64,000 nt of DNA, taken from Paenibacillus sp. 453mf (GTDB taxonomy: Bacteria > Bacillota > Bacilli > Paenibacillales > Paenibacillaceae). The stretch lies in the NCBI RefSeq assembly GCF_900116105.1, contig NZ_FPAC01000004.1, positions 1-64,000 of the forward strand. Reading direction: 5' to 3'. The stretch's first letter is position 1. Every line of letters begins with the position of its first letter. Shown here piece by piece: positions 36,588 through 44,777 of the stretch. The notes under the pieces are model-generated. The model did no database searches, was not told where the DNA came from, and saw nothing but the letters and a program-made list of their open reading frames with translations. A program made the position numbers and the translations under genes.

Positions 36588-37244
36588 CTATTGCTGCTTG
36601 CTTCTGGAGATTAGGATCTTTTGCTCCACTTCTTTCAGAATACTGTCCAAGGAAGCCGGATCATGCACATCGTATTCGTCAATGTTCAGCTTAAGTACCG
36701 GACAAGCGGTAAAGCCGTCAATCCATTTGGCATAGCGCTCATGCATCTCTTCCCAATACGCAGGATCGGTCTGAATTTCCATCTCCCGACCACGCTCTTT
36801 AATTCGACTTAATATGGACGGTAGACTACCCTCCAGATAGATGAGAATGTCCGGATGAGGAAAATACGGTGTCATTACCATTGCCTCAAACAGACTAGAA
36901 TACGTCTCAAAGTCCGTCTCGCTCATTGTGCCTTTATCTGCATGCATCTGGGCAAATATTCCTGTGTCCTCATAGATGGAACGGTCTTGAACATACCCGC
37001 CCCCTGCTTCGAATATACTTTTCTGCTCTTTGAAACGTTCAGCCAGAAAATATATTTGCAGATGGAAGCTCCATCTCTCAAAATCATGATAGAACTTCTC
37101 CAGGTAAGGATTATGGTCAACCTTCTCTAAAGATGTCTTGAATCCGAGCCGCTCTGCAAGCGCAGCTGTAAGTGTGGATTTGCCTACACCTACTGTACCT
37201 GCAACCGTGATCAAGGCGTTACCCGGAATTTGTATTTCACTCAT
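36588..37244 (-). CDS. dck: Deoxyadenosine/deoxycytidine kinase
   Basis: This 218-residue nucleoside salvage kinase phosphorylates deoxyadenosine/deoxycytidine with a nucleoside triphosphate. P-loop GTVGVGKSTL is at residues 16-25, the DRS motif is in VQDRSIYEDTGIFA, and the lid region is KERGRE. It is close to Bacillus Dck over its length (DHNPYLEKFYHDFERWSFHL). The start ATG overlaps the dgk stop by four bases (ATGA), so the pair is translationally coupled. The order dgk-dck is reversed relative to transcription names only; both lie on one minus-strand message ending at 36501-36530. Confidence 0.95.
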   Translation of the reverse strand: MSEIQIPGNALITVAGTVGVGKSTLTAALAERLGFKTSLEKVDHNPYLEKFYHDFERWSFHLQIYFLAERFKEQKSIFEAGGGYVQDRSIYEDTGIFAQMHADKGTMSETDFETYSSLFEAMVMTPYFPHPDILIYLEGSLPSILSRIKERGREMEIQTDPAYWEEMHERYAKWIDGFTACPVLKLNIDEYDVHDPASLDSILKEVEQKILISRSKQQ

Positions 37245-37864
37245 TGAATATACTCCTTTACTTCGGACACAATCAGGTCAAATTGCTCGCGATGCGTTAC
37301 AAAATCAATCTGATTCCCGTCAATCGTAATAATTTTGGTATCAGGCTCACTCTCAGCAAGAGATGCCATCGCATGATCATAGTCGATGATAAGCTGCTCT
37401 AAATAGGCGGTATCCATATTTTGCTCAAATGAACGGCCCCGCATTTTGATACGCTTCAAGAGTGTCTGAAGATCAGCCCTAATATATATAATCAAATCCG
37501 GTTTCGGAAGATCGCCTGTAAGAATGTGATAAATTTGACGATACTTTTCCCATTTCACGCCGGAGAGCGTACGCTTGGCAAAGATCAGATTTTTGTAGAT
37601 GTGGTAGTCGGAAATGACCTGCTGACCATGCTGGATATATTTCGTTGTCGTATCTTCCAGCTGTTTATAACGATTGCATAAGAAAAACATCTCCAGCTGA
37701 AAGCTCCACTCCTCAATATTGTCATAGAACTTGCCGAGAAACGGATTCTCCTCCACGATCTCTTTCAGCAGCGGAATATTCAGCTCCTGCGACAGCATCG
37801 TGGAAAGCGTCGTTTTACCAGCCCCGATCGGGCCCTCAACAGCGATAAAGGAACCTGTGCTCAT
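37241..37864 (-). CDS. dgk: Deoxyguanosine kinase
   Basis: The start is ATG 37864, six bases after AGGAGG; the frame is open to 37888. The 207-residue kinase has P-loop GPIGAGKTTL and EEIVEENPFLGKFYDNI-type family text, FFLCNRYKQLEDT, and a SDYHIYKNLIFAKRTL segment replacing the DRS motif of Dck, as in Bacillus Dgk. It supplies dGMP from deoxyguanosine in the cytoplasm. It is first gene of the dgk-dck unit; two inverted repeats lie in its upstream region (37894-37958). Confidence 0.95.
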   Translation of the reverse strand: MSTGSFIAVEGPIGAGKTTLSTMLSQELNIPLLKEIVEENPFLGKFYDNIEEWSFQLEMFFLCNRYKQLEDTTTKYIQHGQQVISDYHIYKNLIFAKRTLSGVKWEKYRQIYHILTGDLPKPDLIIYIRADLQTLLKRIKMRGRSFEQNMDTAYLEQLIIDYDHAMASLAESEPDTKIITIDGNQIDFVTHREQFDLIVSEVKEYIQ

Positions 37865-37893
37865 GTGAATCCTCCTGTAATCTATCATGCCAT

Positions 37894-37958
37894 CGTTCTA
37901 ATTCATCCACTCTTACGAGATGGACCAAATTAGAACGGGTGATCGAACTCGTTCGATC
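37894..37958 (-). promoter_or_regulatory. Two inverted repeats in the dgk-dck leader region
   Basis: GTTCTAATT and AATTAGAAC form a 9-bp arm pair around a loop that itself contains CATC/GATG (about 37897-37937). Next to it GATCGAAC-TC-GTTCGATC (37941-37958) is a perfect 8-bp repeat with a 2-bp centre. They could be operator sites or leader RNA hairpins. No T-box or other known riboswitch sequence was recognised. Confidence 0.45.
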
Positions 37959-38038
37959 TAGTTCATAGACAGTTTATTGTATCACAAGTTGAGGCCGGTG
38001 TGAGAGCACTAAAATCAGGAACTATTTGCACAACAAAA

Positions 38039-38082
38039 ATATCTCTCTTGTGTCATGAAATTTATGAACCAAAGAGAGATAT
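38039..38082. repeat. Intergenic hairpin in the gene-free stretch 37959-38329
   Basis: ATATCTCTCTT (38039-38049) and AAGAGAGATAT (38072-38082) form an 11-bp stem with a 22-nt loop and no T tail. The rest of the gap up to 38329 shows no coding frame that I can support, apart from the hairpin repeat at 38291. Confidence 0.5.
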
Positions 38083-38290
38083 GATCGTCTAAACTGCAAG
38101 TTTATTCAGCTTGCTCTTACCCTCATAGCGACTGCTCCACTCAAGAGCTGTTTCTGATAGATGATGGATGCTTAGAAGATAGTGCTTACTCCTGCATTGC
38201 CTGTCAGCTTAAAGAAAAAGCAACTGGTCTTTTGAGCGGCTGCTTACTCGTTCTTATTGAATTAACGTTTCCCGTTAAAGAAAAAATGAA

Positions 38291-38325
38291 AAAGGAGAGC
38301 TGCCGACCGGCAAACTGCTCCCTTC
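38291..38325. terminator. Hairpin of the repeated terminator family
   Basis: AAAGGAG-AGC and CTGCTCCCTT flank an inner TGCC-GACC-GGCA hairpin. The same layout and loop text are found at 5349-5383 and 7398-7434. It lies downstream of the ORF at 38367. Confidence 0.6.
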
Positions 38326-38366
38326 TGTTTCAGGAGTAGAAGGAGGTTACTATACGTTTTTCGACT

Positions 38367-38612
38367 TCATTTACAAGCGTTGATTTCCTGAGCCTGAAAG
38401 CCCTGTGAACCATACCCTCCACCTTCTGTTCCCACGAGTTCCTCGAACGACAACTTTGCCACCGAGGAGTGGAAAAGCAGCCAGCTGTTCTGACTGTCCT
38501 TCTCCACGTGCTCACCCATGTGCTCGATAGCGAAATCTAACTGAGCTGAAGCGCTTGGCATCGCCTTTAGTATCTCGGCGAAGATAAACATGCCGTAGTA
38601 CAAAGCAGCCAA
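38367..38612 (-). CDS. Orphan ORF, possibly the 3' part of a decayed gene
   Basis: This 81-codon frame (AALYYGMFIFAEILKAMPSA, ending QAQEINACK) starts at a TTG without a ribosome binding site, just after an in-frame TAG. The same frame upstream reads coherent codons (RQRSRTHFVKNSADSADSRY) back to the HAD gene stop. One nonsense mutation may therefore have split an original protein. Not recognised. Its composition matches the adjoining HAD and histidine phosphatase genes more than the rest of the window. Confidence 0.35.
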   Translation of the reverse strand: MAALYYGMFIFAEILKAMPSASAQLDFAIEHMGEHVEKDSQNSWLLFHSSVAKLSFEELVGTEGGGYGSQGFQAQEINACK

Positions 38613-38699
38613 GCTCTACGTTCCACGGGCATAACGTGAGTCCGCGCTGTCTGCACTGTTCTTCACAAAGTGAGTACGGGAACGCTGGCGAATGCTCTT

Positions 38700-39341
38700 T
38701 CAGGTTACATTCAAAATAATGTTCTTTAGTTCAATCAGAGTCTTGATTCGATTGCTGGCCTGTGAGAAGTCATGTGTTTTTGTGAAGTCGTTATGGACAA
38801 TCGCACAGTCGATACCAGCCGCCACGGCTGAGTTCAACCCTCTGTTTGAATCCTCTACAACCAGGGTCTCTTCTTCGGTAGCTCCGAATCGCTTTAGGCC
38901 GGTCAAGTATGGTTCCGGGTGCGGCTTGGTGCGCTCGTAGTCTTCGCGAACAAGGACGAATTCCATGAATGGTGTAATCTGGCGATTTTCATGAATAAGT
39001 TGAAAATCCGCACGTTTTGCAGTCGTCACGATGGCCATGCGGACGTACTTTGACAGTTCGGCTAGAGTTTCAACTACGCCTTCAATCTCTATGGCTTCTG
39101 TTCTTAGATATTCCTGATAATAGGCGTTGCGGATTTCACGTTGCTTGCTGATAGTCTGTTCATCAATACCTGCGGCCCTAGCTTGGGACCAAGTGCCCAA
39201 TGACTGTGTCATGTCCCGGAGGTATTGATCTTTATCCAAGGTAAATCCAATGTCAGCCAGAGCGCGTTCTCCCGCTTTGAAATACCAGAATTCAGTATCA
39301 ACTAGAACACCATCATGATCGAAGAGTATGTACTTTTTCAT
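38700..39341 (-). CDS. HAD-superfamily phosphatase (beta-phosphoglucomutase-like)
   Basis: The start is ATG 39341, eight bases after AAGGAG. The 213-residue protein has HAD motif I DHDGVLVDTE, motif II IVTTAK, motif III lysine in ERTKPHPEPY and motif IV VVEDSNRG, with an all-helical cap between I and II. It is a cytoplasmic phosphatase or phosphomutase on a small metabolite; the substrate is unknown. The decayed histidine phosphatase lies just upstream. Base and codon use seem unlike the flanking regions, suggesting both came in together. Confidence 0.87.
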   Translation of the reverse strand: MKKYILFDHDGVLVDTEFWYFKAGERALADIGFTLDKDQYLRDMTQSLGTWSQARAAGIDEQTISKQREIRNAYYQEYLRTEAIEIEGVVETLAELSKYVRMAIVTTAKRADFQLIHENRQITPFMEFVLVREDYERTKPHPEPYLTGLKRFGATEEETLVVEDSNRGLNSAVAAGIDCAIVHNDFTKTHDFSQASNRIKTLIELKNIILNVT

Positions 39342-39398
39342 TGTTTCGTTCTCCTTCGTCAGCTGCGGCAACCATGCGTGCTAATTCGCGCCGTTGGA

Positions 39399-39975
39399 TC
39401 ACCCATAAGTAAACGGGCCTCTGATGTTAGCGTTGTCGGTGATAGCTCTCTCCAAACTGACTCCACAGCAGACATGCGCGAAGATGGCGGGACTCAGACG
39501 CCATCCCACCGTGATGATCGTGTGCTCCTTATGTTCCTTCAACTTCTCATCCAGGAACTCGCGAACTCTTTGCGCGAAGTCTCTGAAGGACTCACCTTGG
39601 GGAAAGGGTTTGTCGATGAAGGCAAGGTAATCTCTTTCGCCTATATCCCCCCAGTTCATACCAGTGTACTGTGGACCGTTGTCGATCTGACGAAGGCGCT
39701 CGTCGATGATGATTGGAATAGACGTGTTGCTGAATAGGATCTCGCACGTTTCTTTCTGACGTCGTATCGAAGACGTATATGCAGTCGCGGAAGCCCCACT
39801 CTTCGCGATTAGGTCGCTCACCAGAGAAACGAGTTCCCGGGTGGTCCGAGTCCTAAAGGGGGATTGAAGTGTAGGATCTTCTGGGTCATCCGGGGTTCCG
39901 AGGATAATCCCCCTAATTCGAGAATCTTCTTTTCTTATGGAAGCAGCGGATCCAGATCACATGAAAAGCTAACGC
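39399..39975 (-). pseudogene. Histidine phosphatase family gene, catalytic N-terminus destroyed
   Basis: From about 39930 down the frame encodes a phosphoglycerate-mutase-like protein (RIRGIILGTPDDPEDPTL, SSIRRQKETCEILFS, GESFRDFAQRVREF). The RHG catalytic motif is missing from this frame. Just upstream in another frame is VIWIRCFHKK, which looks like the corrupted RHxHKK start, separated by a frameshift in the A-rich AAGAAAAGAAG run. A start at GTG 39821 would give only 140 residues without the catalytic His. It should be inactive. Confidence 0.65.
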
Positions 39976-39988
39976 ACTAAAAATGTTA

Positions 39989-40720
39989 TTAAACGGATAA
40001 CATCAGTTCAAGGCTGGCCTTAACTTCAGATGCTATTAGATCAATAATCGGCTCTAAGTCTCTATTATCTGCTTGCTCCAAGGCGATATAGTAATCTTCG
40101 CGCTTTTCATTACGAATGATAGCAGGCGGATACCCGTTTTTTAGGAGTATAAAATTCATAGCAAGCCGGCTGACTCTACCGTTACCATCGGTAAATGGAT
40201 GGATAGCAGCGAGTTTATGGTGCAGTACTGCTGCTAGTTTGACAGGATGCATATGTAAATTTCCATTGTACCATTCAATGAGACGTTCCATTTCATACGG
40301 AACTTGTACTGCAGGAGTATACTGATGAATATTTCCGGACATAGTGAGCACGTGATTATCCATCTTCTTGTAGTCTCCAGGAGAGAAGTCGATATCCCTT
40401 ACTCCCTGAAAAAGAATGGCATGAAAGTCTTTAATAATGCGTTCGGTTAAATCTCTCTGTTTAATGGCCTCATTGAGGTAATCTATAGCTTCTGCATGGT
40501 TTATTATTTCTAGATGTTCTCTTAATGATTTTCCTTTTACCGTCAGTCCTTCTCTTAAGAAGAAGGCCGTTTCACGGTAAGTAAATGTATTGCCTTCAAT
40601 TGCATTCGTATGATAAGTCCACTCTTCACGGAATTTTTGAGCAATGGTATTCATAAGCTTTGGATCGATCGGGCGTTTCTTATCGACCTCTATTCGAAGA
40701 GCATCAATTTGATTAAACAT
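39989..40720 (-). CDS. Fic-domain protein with N-terminal inhibitory helix
   Basis: This 243-residue protein has an intact Fic motif H174-P-F-T-D-G-N-G-R-V-S-R185. Such enzymes transfer AMP (or related groups) to hydroxyls of target proteins. Residues 38-44 (TNAIEGN) match the (S/T)xxxE(G/N) inhibitory motif placed N-terminal to the Fic core, i.e. a class II Fic that is autoinhibited. No separate antitoxin gene is seen. GAAGGA precedes ATG 40720. It stands alone between accessory remnants. The target protein is unknown. Confidence 0.9.
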   Translation of the reverse strand: MFNQIDALRIEVDKKRPIDPKLMNTIAQKFREEWTYHTNAIEGNTFTYRETAFFLREGLTVKGKSLREHLEIINHAEAIDYLNEAIKQRDLTERIIKDFHAILFQGVRDIDFSPGDYKKMDNHVLTMSGNIHQYTPAVQVPYEMERLIEWYNGNLHMHPVKLAAVLHHKLAAIHPFTDGNGRVSRLAMNFILLKNGYPPAIIRNEKREDYYIALEQADNRDLEPIIDLIASEVKASLELMLSV

Positions 40721-40865
40721 TATCCATTTTCCTTCCTACTTCTTCTTACTAGCATTATATCAAAAGTAACTCTTATCAATACTTGGGATGTCCTCTTTTC
40801 TAAATAAATAATTATGAACTCAGAAGTACAAGTTTAGTTACAGTTTATTTACTTAAACATAAACA

Positions 40866-40897
40866 TAGAGCAGACCGGTTTAACTCGGTCTGCTCTA
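40866..40897 (-). terminator. Terminator after the immunity-like remnant
   Basis: TAGAGCAGACCG pairs with CGGTCTGCTCTA (12 bp) around an 8-nt loop. The tail on the minus strand is ATGTTTATGTTT. Confidence 0.65.
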
Positions 40898-40907
40898 TTC
40901 AAAATGA

Positions 40908-41160
40908 TTAGGATTCTTCTTCTATAAGGTTCTTTTCGTTCTCGAATAGTTTATACAAGGCATTTATATCGGAATCGCCTTCTAGTAACTTAAAATTCAA
41001 GACATTTATCATATGGGCTGGATCGAACAGTTCCCATTTTGAGCTGTATGCGAGATGGTATCTCACTTATATACCATTCGAAGTGCTGCTGCGCTTCTTT
41101 TTTCTTCATTTCTTCAAAAGACTTTATTTCAAATGGAGGGTGCATTAAAGGATATTCCAC
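40908..41160 (-). pseudogene. Remnant of an immunity-type protein gene
   Basis: A GTG at 41160 with GAAGGAGG six bases before opens a frame of 56 codons (YPLMHPPFEIKSFEEMKKKE, AQQHFEWYISEIPSRI) that ends at 40990. In a second frame, codons from about 41066 to 40908 read coherent protein (RYHLAYSSKWELFDPAHM, later KLLEGDSDINALYKLFENE). The two look like the N- and C-terminal parts of one gene joined by an internal deletion and frameshift. The FEIKSFEEM/A-x-x-x-F-x-W-Y-I-S start resembles small proteins encoded right behind polymorphic toxins, and a toxin-like tail does lie directly upstream. Assignment as immunity protein is inference. Confidence 0.45.
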
Positions 41161-41197
41161 TCTGTGCCTCCTTCATAGTAATAATGGAATCTTGTAC

Positions 41198-41404
41198 TTA
41201 TATTCTATTTGTCTTAGGTATGCCATTAACGAAGCAGTACCTTGTCCTTGCACTTCGGAAGAAGTGCCAGACTACGCCACTTACACGACCTTTTTGTAGC
41301 AGCCAGCTATCCTTATTAATTTGTTTTTTTACAAAGCTTTCGGTATAAGCGAAATGCTGTCTACCTCTGTTTCTCAGTACTTCTTTACTATAAAATACAT
41401 TTCG
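41198..41404 (-). pseudogene. C-terminal fragment of a polymorphic toxin
   Basis: A 68-codon frame without start (FYSKEVLRNRGRQHF, later SWLLQKGRVSGVVWHFFRSA) carries the VxWHFF(R/Q)S motif. From memory this closes the nuclease tail of many secreted LXG/RHS-type toxins. After it the sequence departs from the family (RTRYCFVNGIPKTNRI). An in-frame TAA sits just before the fragment, so the body of the toxin is lost. It is followed at 38 bp by the immunity-like remnant in the same orientation, the usual toxin-then-immunity order. Confidence 0.45.
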
Positions 41405-41442
41405 TTAACGGGCTGTTAAACACAAGTTAAATATGTGTTTTT
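41404..41442 (-). promoter_or_regulatory. Second copy of the phn operator-like repeat
   Basis: It matches 33 of 39 positions of the repeat at 44778-44816 in the same orientation, including AAACACA-N9-TGTGTTT. Lying beyond the deoR terminator, it would control genes to its left, which are now only remnants. Confidence 0.5.
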
Positions 41443-41485
41443 ATTCTACTCTTCATTGTTTTATTGTGTATTATGGGTAACAAAA

Positions 41486-41520
41486 AACCATGACATGCAT
41501 ATTTTTCACACATCATGGTT
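41486..41520 (-). terminator. Terminator after the phn-deoR operon
   Basis: AACCATGA (41486-41493) pairs with TCATGGTT (41513-41520); TTTTTTG follows on the minus strand. Confidence 0.8.
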
Positions 41521-41551
41521 ATATGAAATGCAAAGCTATGATTAGAACATT

Positions 41552-42337
41552 TTAATCGGCTACGATCCAATGGACATCCTCTTCAGTTAATTTGCTCTCC
41601 CAGGCCGCAGGAGGCGGCACATCGCTGACTACCATGTCCACTTCTCTGAAGTCTGCAAATTTATAGAAATGAGAGGTTCCAATCTTGGTGTGATCCGCCA
41701 GCACAATGGTTTGTTTCGCCTGCTTCATGAAGGTTCGAGCCAGCAGCCCTCTGTCATCCTCATAGCTCGTGATTCCGGTATCTAGCTGAAGACCGTCCGC
41801 GACCACAAACGCTTTGTCGACATGGAAACCGGACATGAACTCTACGGCAAGTGTTCCAGATGCACGATAATGCTTGGAATTAATTCTCCCGCCGATAAGC
41901 ACAATTTCTCCGTCAAACGCACCTTTATTCTTATAATTAATTAACAAGTTCAAGGTATAGATTGAAGACACCAGTATTGTAAGATGCTTTTTAAGGATGA
42001 GTGAATCGATCATCTGCAGTGTTGTCGTTCCTTCGTCAATAACAACGATATCGTGGTTCTGTACCAGAGAAGCTGCGGTCCTGCCGATCCGCTTCTTCTC
42101 TTCTGCCTGAAGCACTTCACGTTTGCCGTAAGCTGGCTCTTCCCGTTCAACATTGAGTTTGACAGCGCCGCCGTACACTCTCTTCAGCTTGTTCTCATTC
42201 TCCAGTTCTTCGAGGTATCTGCGAATGGTTTCCGAAGAGACATCCAGTGCCCTTACCAGCTCAGGCGTTCTGACCTTGCCCTGCAGCTGGAGCATATCTA
42301 ATATAGTCTGCTTCCGTTCCTCTCCAGCGAGTGACAT
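41552..42337 (-). CDS. DeoR-family repressor of the phosphonate operon
   Basis: The product has 261 residues, with an N-terminal DeoR helix-turn-helix (RTPELVRALDVSSETIRRYL) followed by the DeoRC sensor domain (VVIDEGTTTLQMIDSL, IVLADHTKIGTSHFYKFADF). DeoR-type regulators sense phosphorylated small molecules, which would suit phosphonoacetaldehyde-pathway intermediates. It is the last gene of the unit phnX-phnW-deoR (52-bp gap to phnW), so it is probably autoregulated through the repeat at 44778-44816. AAAGGAG precedes ATG 42337. Confidence 0.9.
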   Translation of the reverse strand: MSLAGEERKQTILDMLQLQGKVRTPELVRALDVSSETIRRYLEELENENKLKRVYGGAVKLNVEREEPAYGKREVLQAEEKKRIGRTAASLVQNHDIVVIDEGTTTLQMIDSLILKKHLTILVSSIYTLNLLINYKNKGAFDGEIVLIGGRINSKHYRASGTLAVEFMSGFHVDKAFVVADGLQLDTGITSYEDDRGLLARTFMKQAKQTIVLADHTKIGTSHFYKFADFREVDMVVSDVPPPAAWESKLTEEDVHWIVAD

Positions 42338-42389
42338 TTACTCATTCTCCTTTGTATTCGTTCTTTATATATCCAGGTCTTATTGCAGC

Positions 42390-43520
42390 TTACTTATCCC
42401 CATTTGCAGCCGTTATCCGTTTCACAATGCCGATCAGCTCTTTAATATCAGAAGCATGCACATCCCCGATCGTTCCAATACGGAACGTAGGCACGCTTGT
42501 CAGCTTGCCCGGATATAGAACAAAACCTTCTTCCTTCAACCGACTGTAAAATGCGGAGAACGAGAAGCCAGCCTCCGGGTACCGGAACGAGGTAATAATC
42601 GGAGAATGCCATTCGGCCGGCAGTAATGTAGAGAAACCCGCTTCCTTCATTCCCTTAACCAGCTCCTGCTGATTTTGATTGTATCTATTGTAGCGTGCAT
42701 TTACACCGCCCTCTTCCTCAAGCTCGATTAATGCCTGATCAAAAGCCCGAACGACATGGGTCGGAGATGTATAACGCCATTTCCCGTTCATTCGTTCCAT
42801 GATATCCCATTGATCATACAAGTCAAGGGACAGTGAGCGTGCGTTGCCTTTACAAGCGGTCAGACAGCTGATTCGAGCAAGTACAAATCCGAAGCCGGGA
42901 ACGCCCTGAATGCATTTGTTACTGCTGCTGATCAAATAATCAATTCCTAGCTCATGCATGTCCAGCGGAACCCCGCCAAAGCTGCTCATGGCATCCACGA
43001 TTAGTGATTTGCCTTGGCGTCGTACCGCCTCACTTAGCTCATGGAGTGGATTCAGTACCCCCGTAGTTGTCTCGCAATGGACGATAGCCGCATGAGTAAT
43101 GGAAGGATCCTTCATCAGTGCCTCCTCAAAAACAGCCGGGCTGATCGCTTCTCTCTCATCAAAACGGACAGCCGTCACCGGAATGCCAAGCACCTTCGCC
43201 ATTTCCACCATGCGTTCTCCATATGCTCCGTTTACCGCCACCACAAGCTTTCCTCCCTGCCTCGGCAGAGCTGTGCCAAGCACCGCTTCAACACTGAAGC
43301 TGCCGCTTCCTTGCATAAGCACAGCGGTATATTCTTCTGTGTGCCCAGGTGCAGCCAGCCGAACCAGCCTGTGTCTAATGGAGTTTACCAGCGTATTATA
43401 TTCATCGTCCCAGGTGCACCAATCCTTTAGCATCGCCTGCTTGACGGTGTCCGTCGTGGTCAAGGGTCCGGGAGTCAGCAGCAGATACGGATTACTGCTT
43501 GTCTTTTTTACTGTTAGCAT
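42390..43520 (-). CDS. phnW: 2-aminoethylphosphonate-pyruvate transaminase
   Basis: This 376-residue PLP enzyme converts 2-aminoethylphosphonate and pyruvate to phosphonoacetaldehyde and alanine. Family text: [31 protein letters not shown], and the PLP-lysine region [27 protein letters not shown] precedes ATG 43520. Its start overlaps the phnX stop by seven bases, so both enzymes are translated together and act in sequence. Confidence 0.95.
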   Translation of the reverse strand: MLTVKKTSSNPYLLLTPGPLTTTDTVKQAMLKDWCTWDDEYNTLVNSIRHRLVRLAAPGHTEEYTAVLMQGSGSFSVEAVLGTALPRQGGKLVVAVNGAYGERMVEMAKVLGIPVTAVRFDEREAISPAVFEEALMKDPSITHAAIVHCETTTGVLNPLHELSEAVRRQGKSLIVDAMSSFGGVPLDMHELGIDYLISSSNKCIQGVPGFGFVLARISCLTACKGNARSLSLDLYDQWDIMERMNGKWRYTSPTHVVRAFDQALIELEEEGGVNARYNRYNQNQQELVKGMKEAGFSTLLPAEWHSPIITSFRYPEAGFSFSAFYSRLKEEGFVLYPGKLTSVPTFRIGTIGDVHASDIKELIGIVKRITAANGDK

Positions 43521-44314
43521 GGAAGCTCTCCGTTCACCATACGAAGATTAATATCTTCAATGACCTGATCCAGCTCGCCGATCTCGGAGATAACGTAGTG
43601 CGCACCAGCCTTTTTCAATTGTTCAGCAATTTCGTCAAATCTCTTCTGCTTCTCTCCCTCAGGCAGTTTGCGGACTTCCTCTTCAGTAAGCCCCAGCTCA
43701 TTACCTCCGAATACAACACCCACTGCCCATACTCCAGCATTTCGTCCTTCTCTCATGTCTGCTTCTGTATCCCCGCATTTAACAATATCCTTCATCTGAA
43801 TCGTACCCAGTGCTTCTGCATTTCGGAAGATCATCCAAGGATAAGGTCTGCCTGCTGCCGTCTCATCCGGCGCAATGACACTGTCCGGCTTATAACCATG
43901 CTTCGCCGCTTCAGGAACGATGACATCAAGCATTGCACGTGTATACCCCGTCGTTGTACCGATCGTTATGCCTTTTGCATGCAGTCGATCGGCCATTGCT
44001 ACAGCACCCGGGACTGGAACAGCGAATTGATCGAGCAGTGAGAACAGCATAGGCTCAAAGGCTTCATACATCGTAAGGACATCCTGTACGTTCGGCAGAC
44101 GTCCATACCTTTCCTGCCACGCTGCTGAGACTCCTTGATCTTCACAAATATCGCGAAGATGATCGATCTTCATCCGTCCCATCGGCTTACGAATGACCTC
44201 CGAGCTTACCGCAATGCCGTGTTCGTCAAACAATCTCCGGAATGCCTCTACGGGAGCAAAGCTCCCGTAATCCACCATCGTACCTGCCCAATCCAAAATT
44301 ACTGTTCTAATCAT
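43514..44314 (-). CDS. phnX: Phosphonoacetaldehyde hydrolase
   Basis: PhnX cleaves the C-P bond of phosphonoacetaldehyde to acetaldehyde and phosphate through a Schiff base. The 266-residue protein has HAD motif [13 protein letters not shown], the cap with [10 protein letters not shown] (Schiff-base lysine), motif [10 protein letters not shown] and motif [20 protein letters not shown] precedes ATG 44314. The upstream neighbour is the broken transporter gene. Phosphate and carbon would be released in the cytoplasm, provided the substrate can still enter. Confidence 0.95.
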   Translation of the reverse strand: MIRTVILDWAGTMVDYGSFAPVEAFRRLFDEHGIAVSSEVIRKPMGRMKIDHLRDICEDQGVSAAWQERYGRLPNVQDVLTMYEAFEPMLFSLLDQFAVPVPGAVAMADRLHAKGITIGTTTGYTRAMLDVIVPEAAKHGYKPDSVIAPDETAAGRPYPWMIFRNAEALGTIQMKDIVKCGDTEADMREGRNAGVWAVGVVFGGNELGLTEEEVRKLPEGEKQKRFDEIAEQLKKAGAHYVISEIGELDQVIEDINLRMVNGELPC

Positions 44315-44441
44315 GTTATTACCTCCGTTATTTTATATTTATGATTGCTTCATCGTTTAATAATGCTTCAGGATTTTGCCTAATTTTAATTGGATGTTCT
44401 TTCAAAAACTTATGCCAAATCCTCGGATGTCTCGGTTGTAC

Positions 44442-44696
44442 TTATCTCTTTTGCCACGCAGCGGTTTTGCGGCGAAGCCTTGCGGTAAGTACCTCGTATC
44501 CTCCTCGTACTGCTAAATTCAGCATGACGATCAGCACGGACATCGCTGCTGCCTGCGCGGTATCACGGCCGCATCCGCTGGGACCCAGAAGACATGTGAA
44601 CTTCCCCTTCGGTATAGTGACATTGATATGTTGTAGTGCAGTATAGGTTCCAAACGACTTACTAATGCTGTCAATGACCAAGCCCCCATTGTTCAT
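44442..44696 (-). pseudogene. Deletion fusion of phosphonate ABC ATPase and permease
   Basis: From ATG 44696 (seven bases after AGGAG) the first 43 residues are the start of an ABC ATPase (DSISKSFGTYTALQHINVTI) up to the Walker A half GPSGCG. The frame then continues without a break into the C-terminal tail of an ABC permease (DTAQAAAMSVLIVMLNLAVR, ending RRKTAAWQKR). The P-loop lacks its lysine, and the rest of the ATPase and most of the permease(s) are gone. By position this was the phnT-phnU/V-type uptake system for 2-aminoethylphosphonate. The 86-codon product cannot transport. Confidence 0.8.
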
Positions 44697-44777
44697 ATGC
44701 ATTCTCCTAACTTTCTGTGAATTGCCTGCTAACGTAACAGCCTTGCCTTAGCTGTAACTACAGTCTACGGAACCATT

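Noticed and set aside
37889..37960. T-box or other known riboswitch before dgk
   Set aside because: No T-box consensus (AGGGTGG..ACCGCG) or other known aptamer sequence is present; only inverted repeats.
38367..39975. Integron-type gene cassettes around the HAD gene
   Set aside because: No convincing attC-like pairs of core sites were found between the genes.
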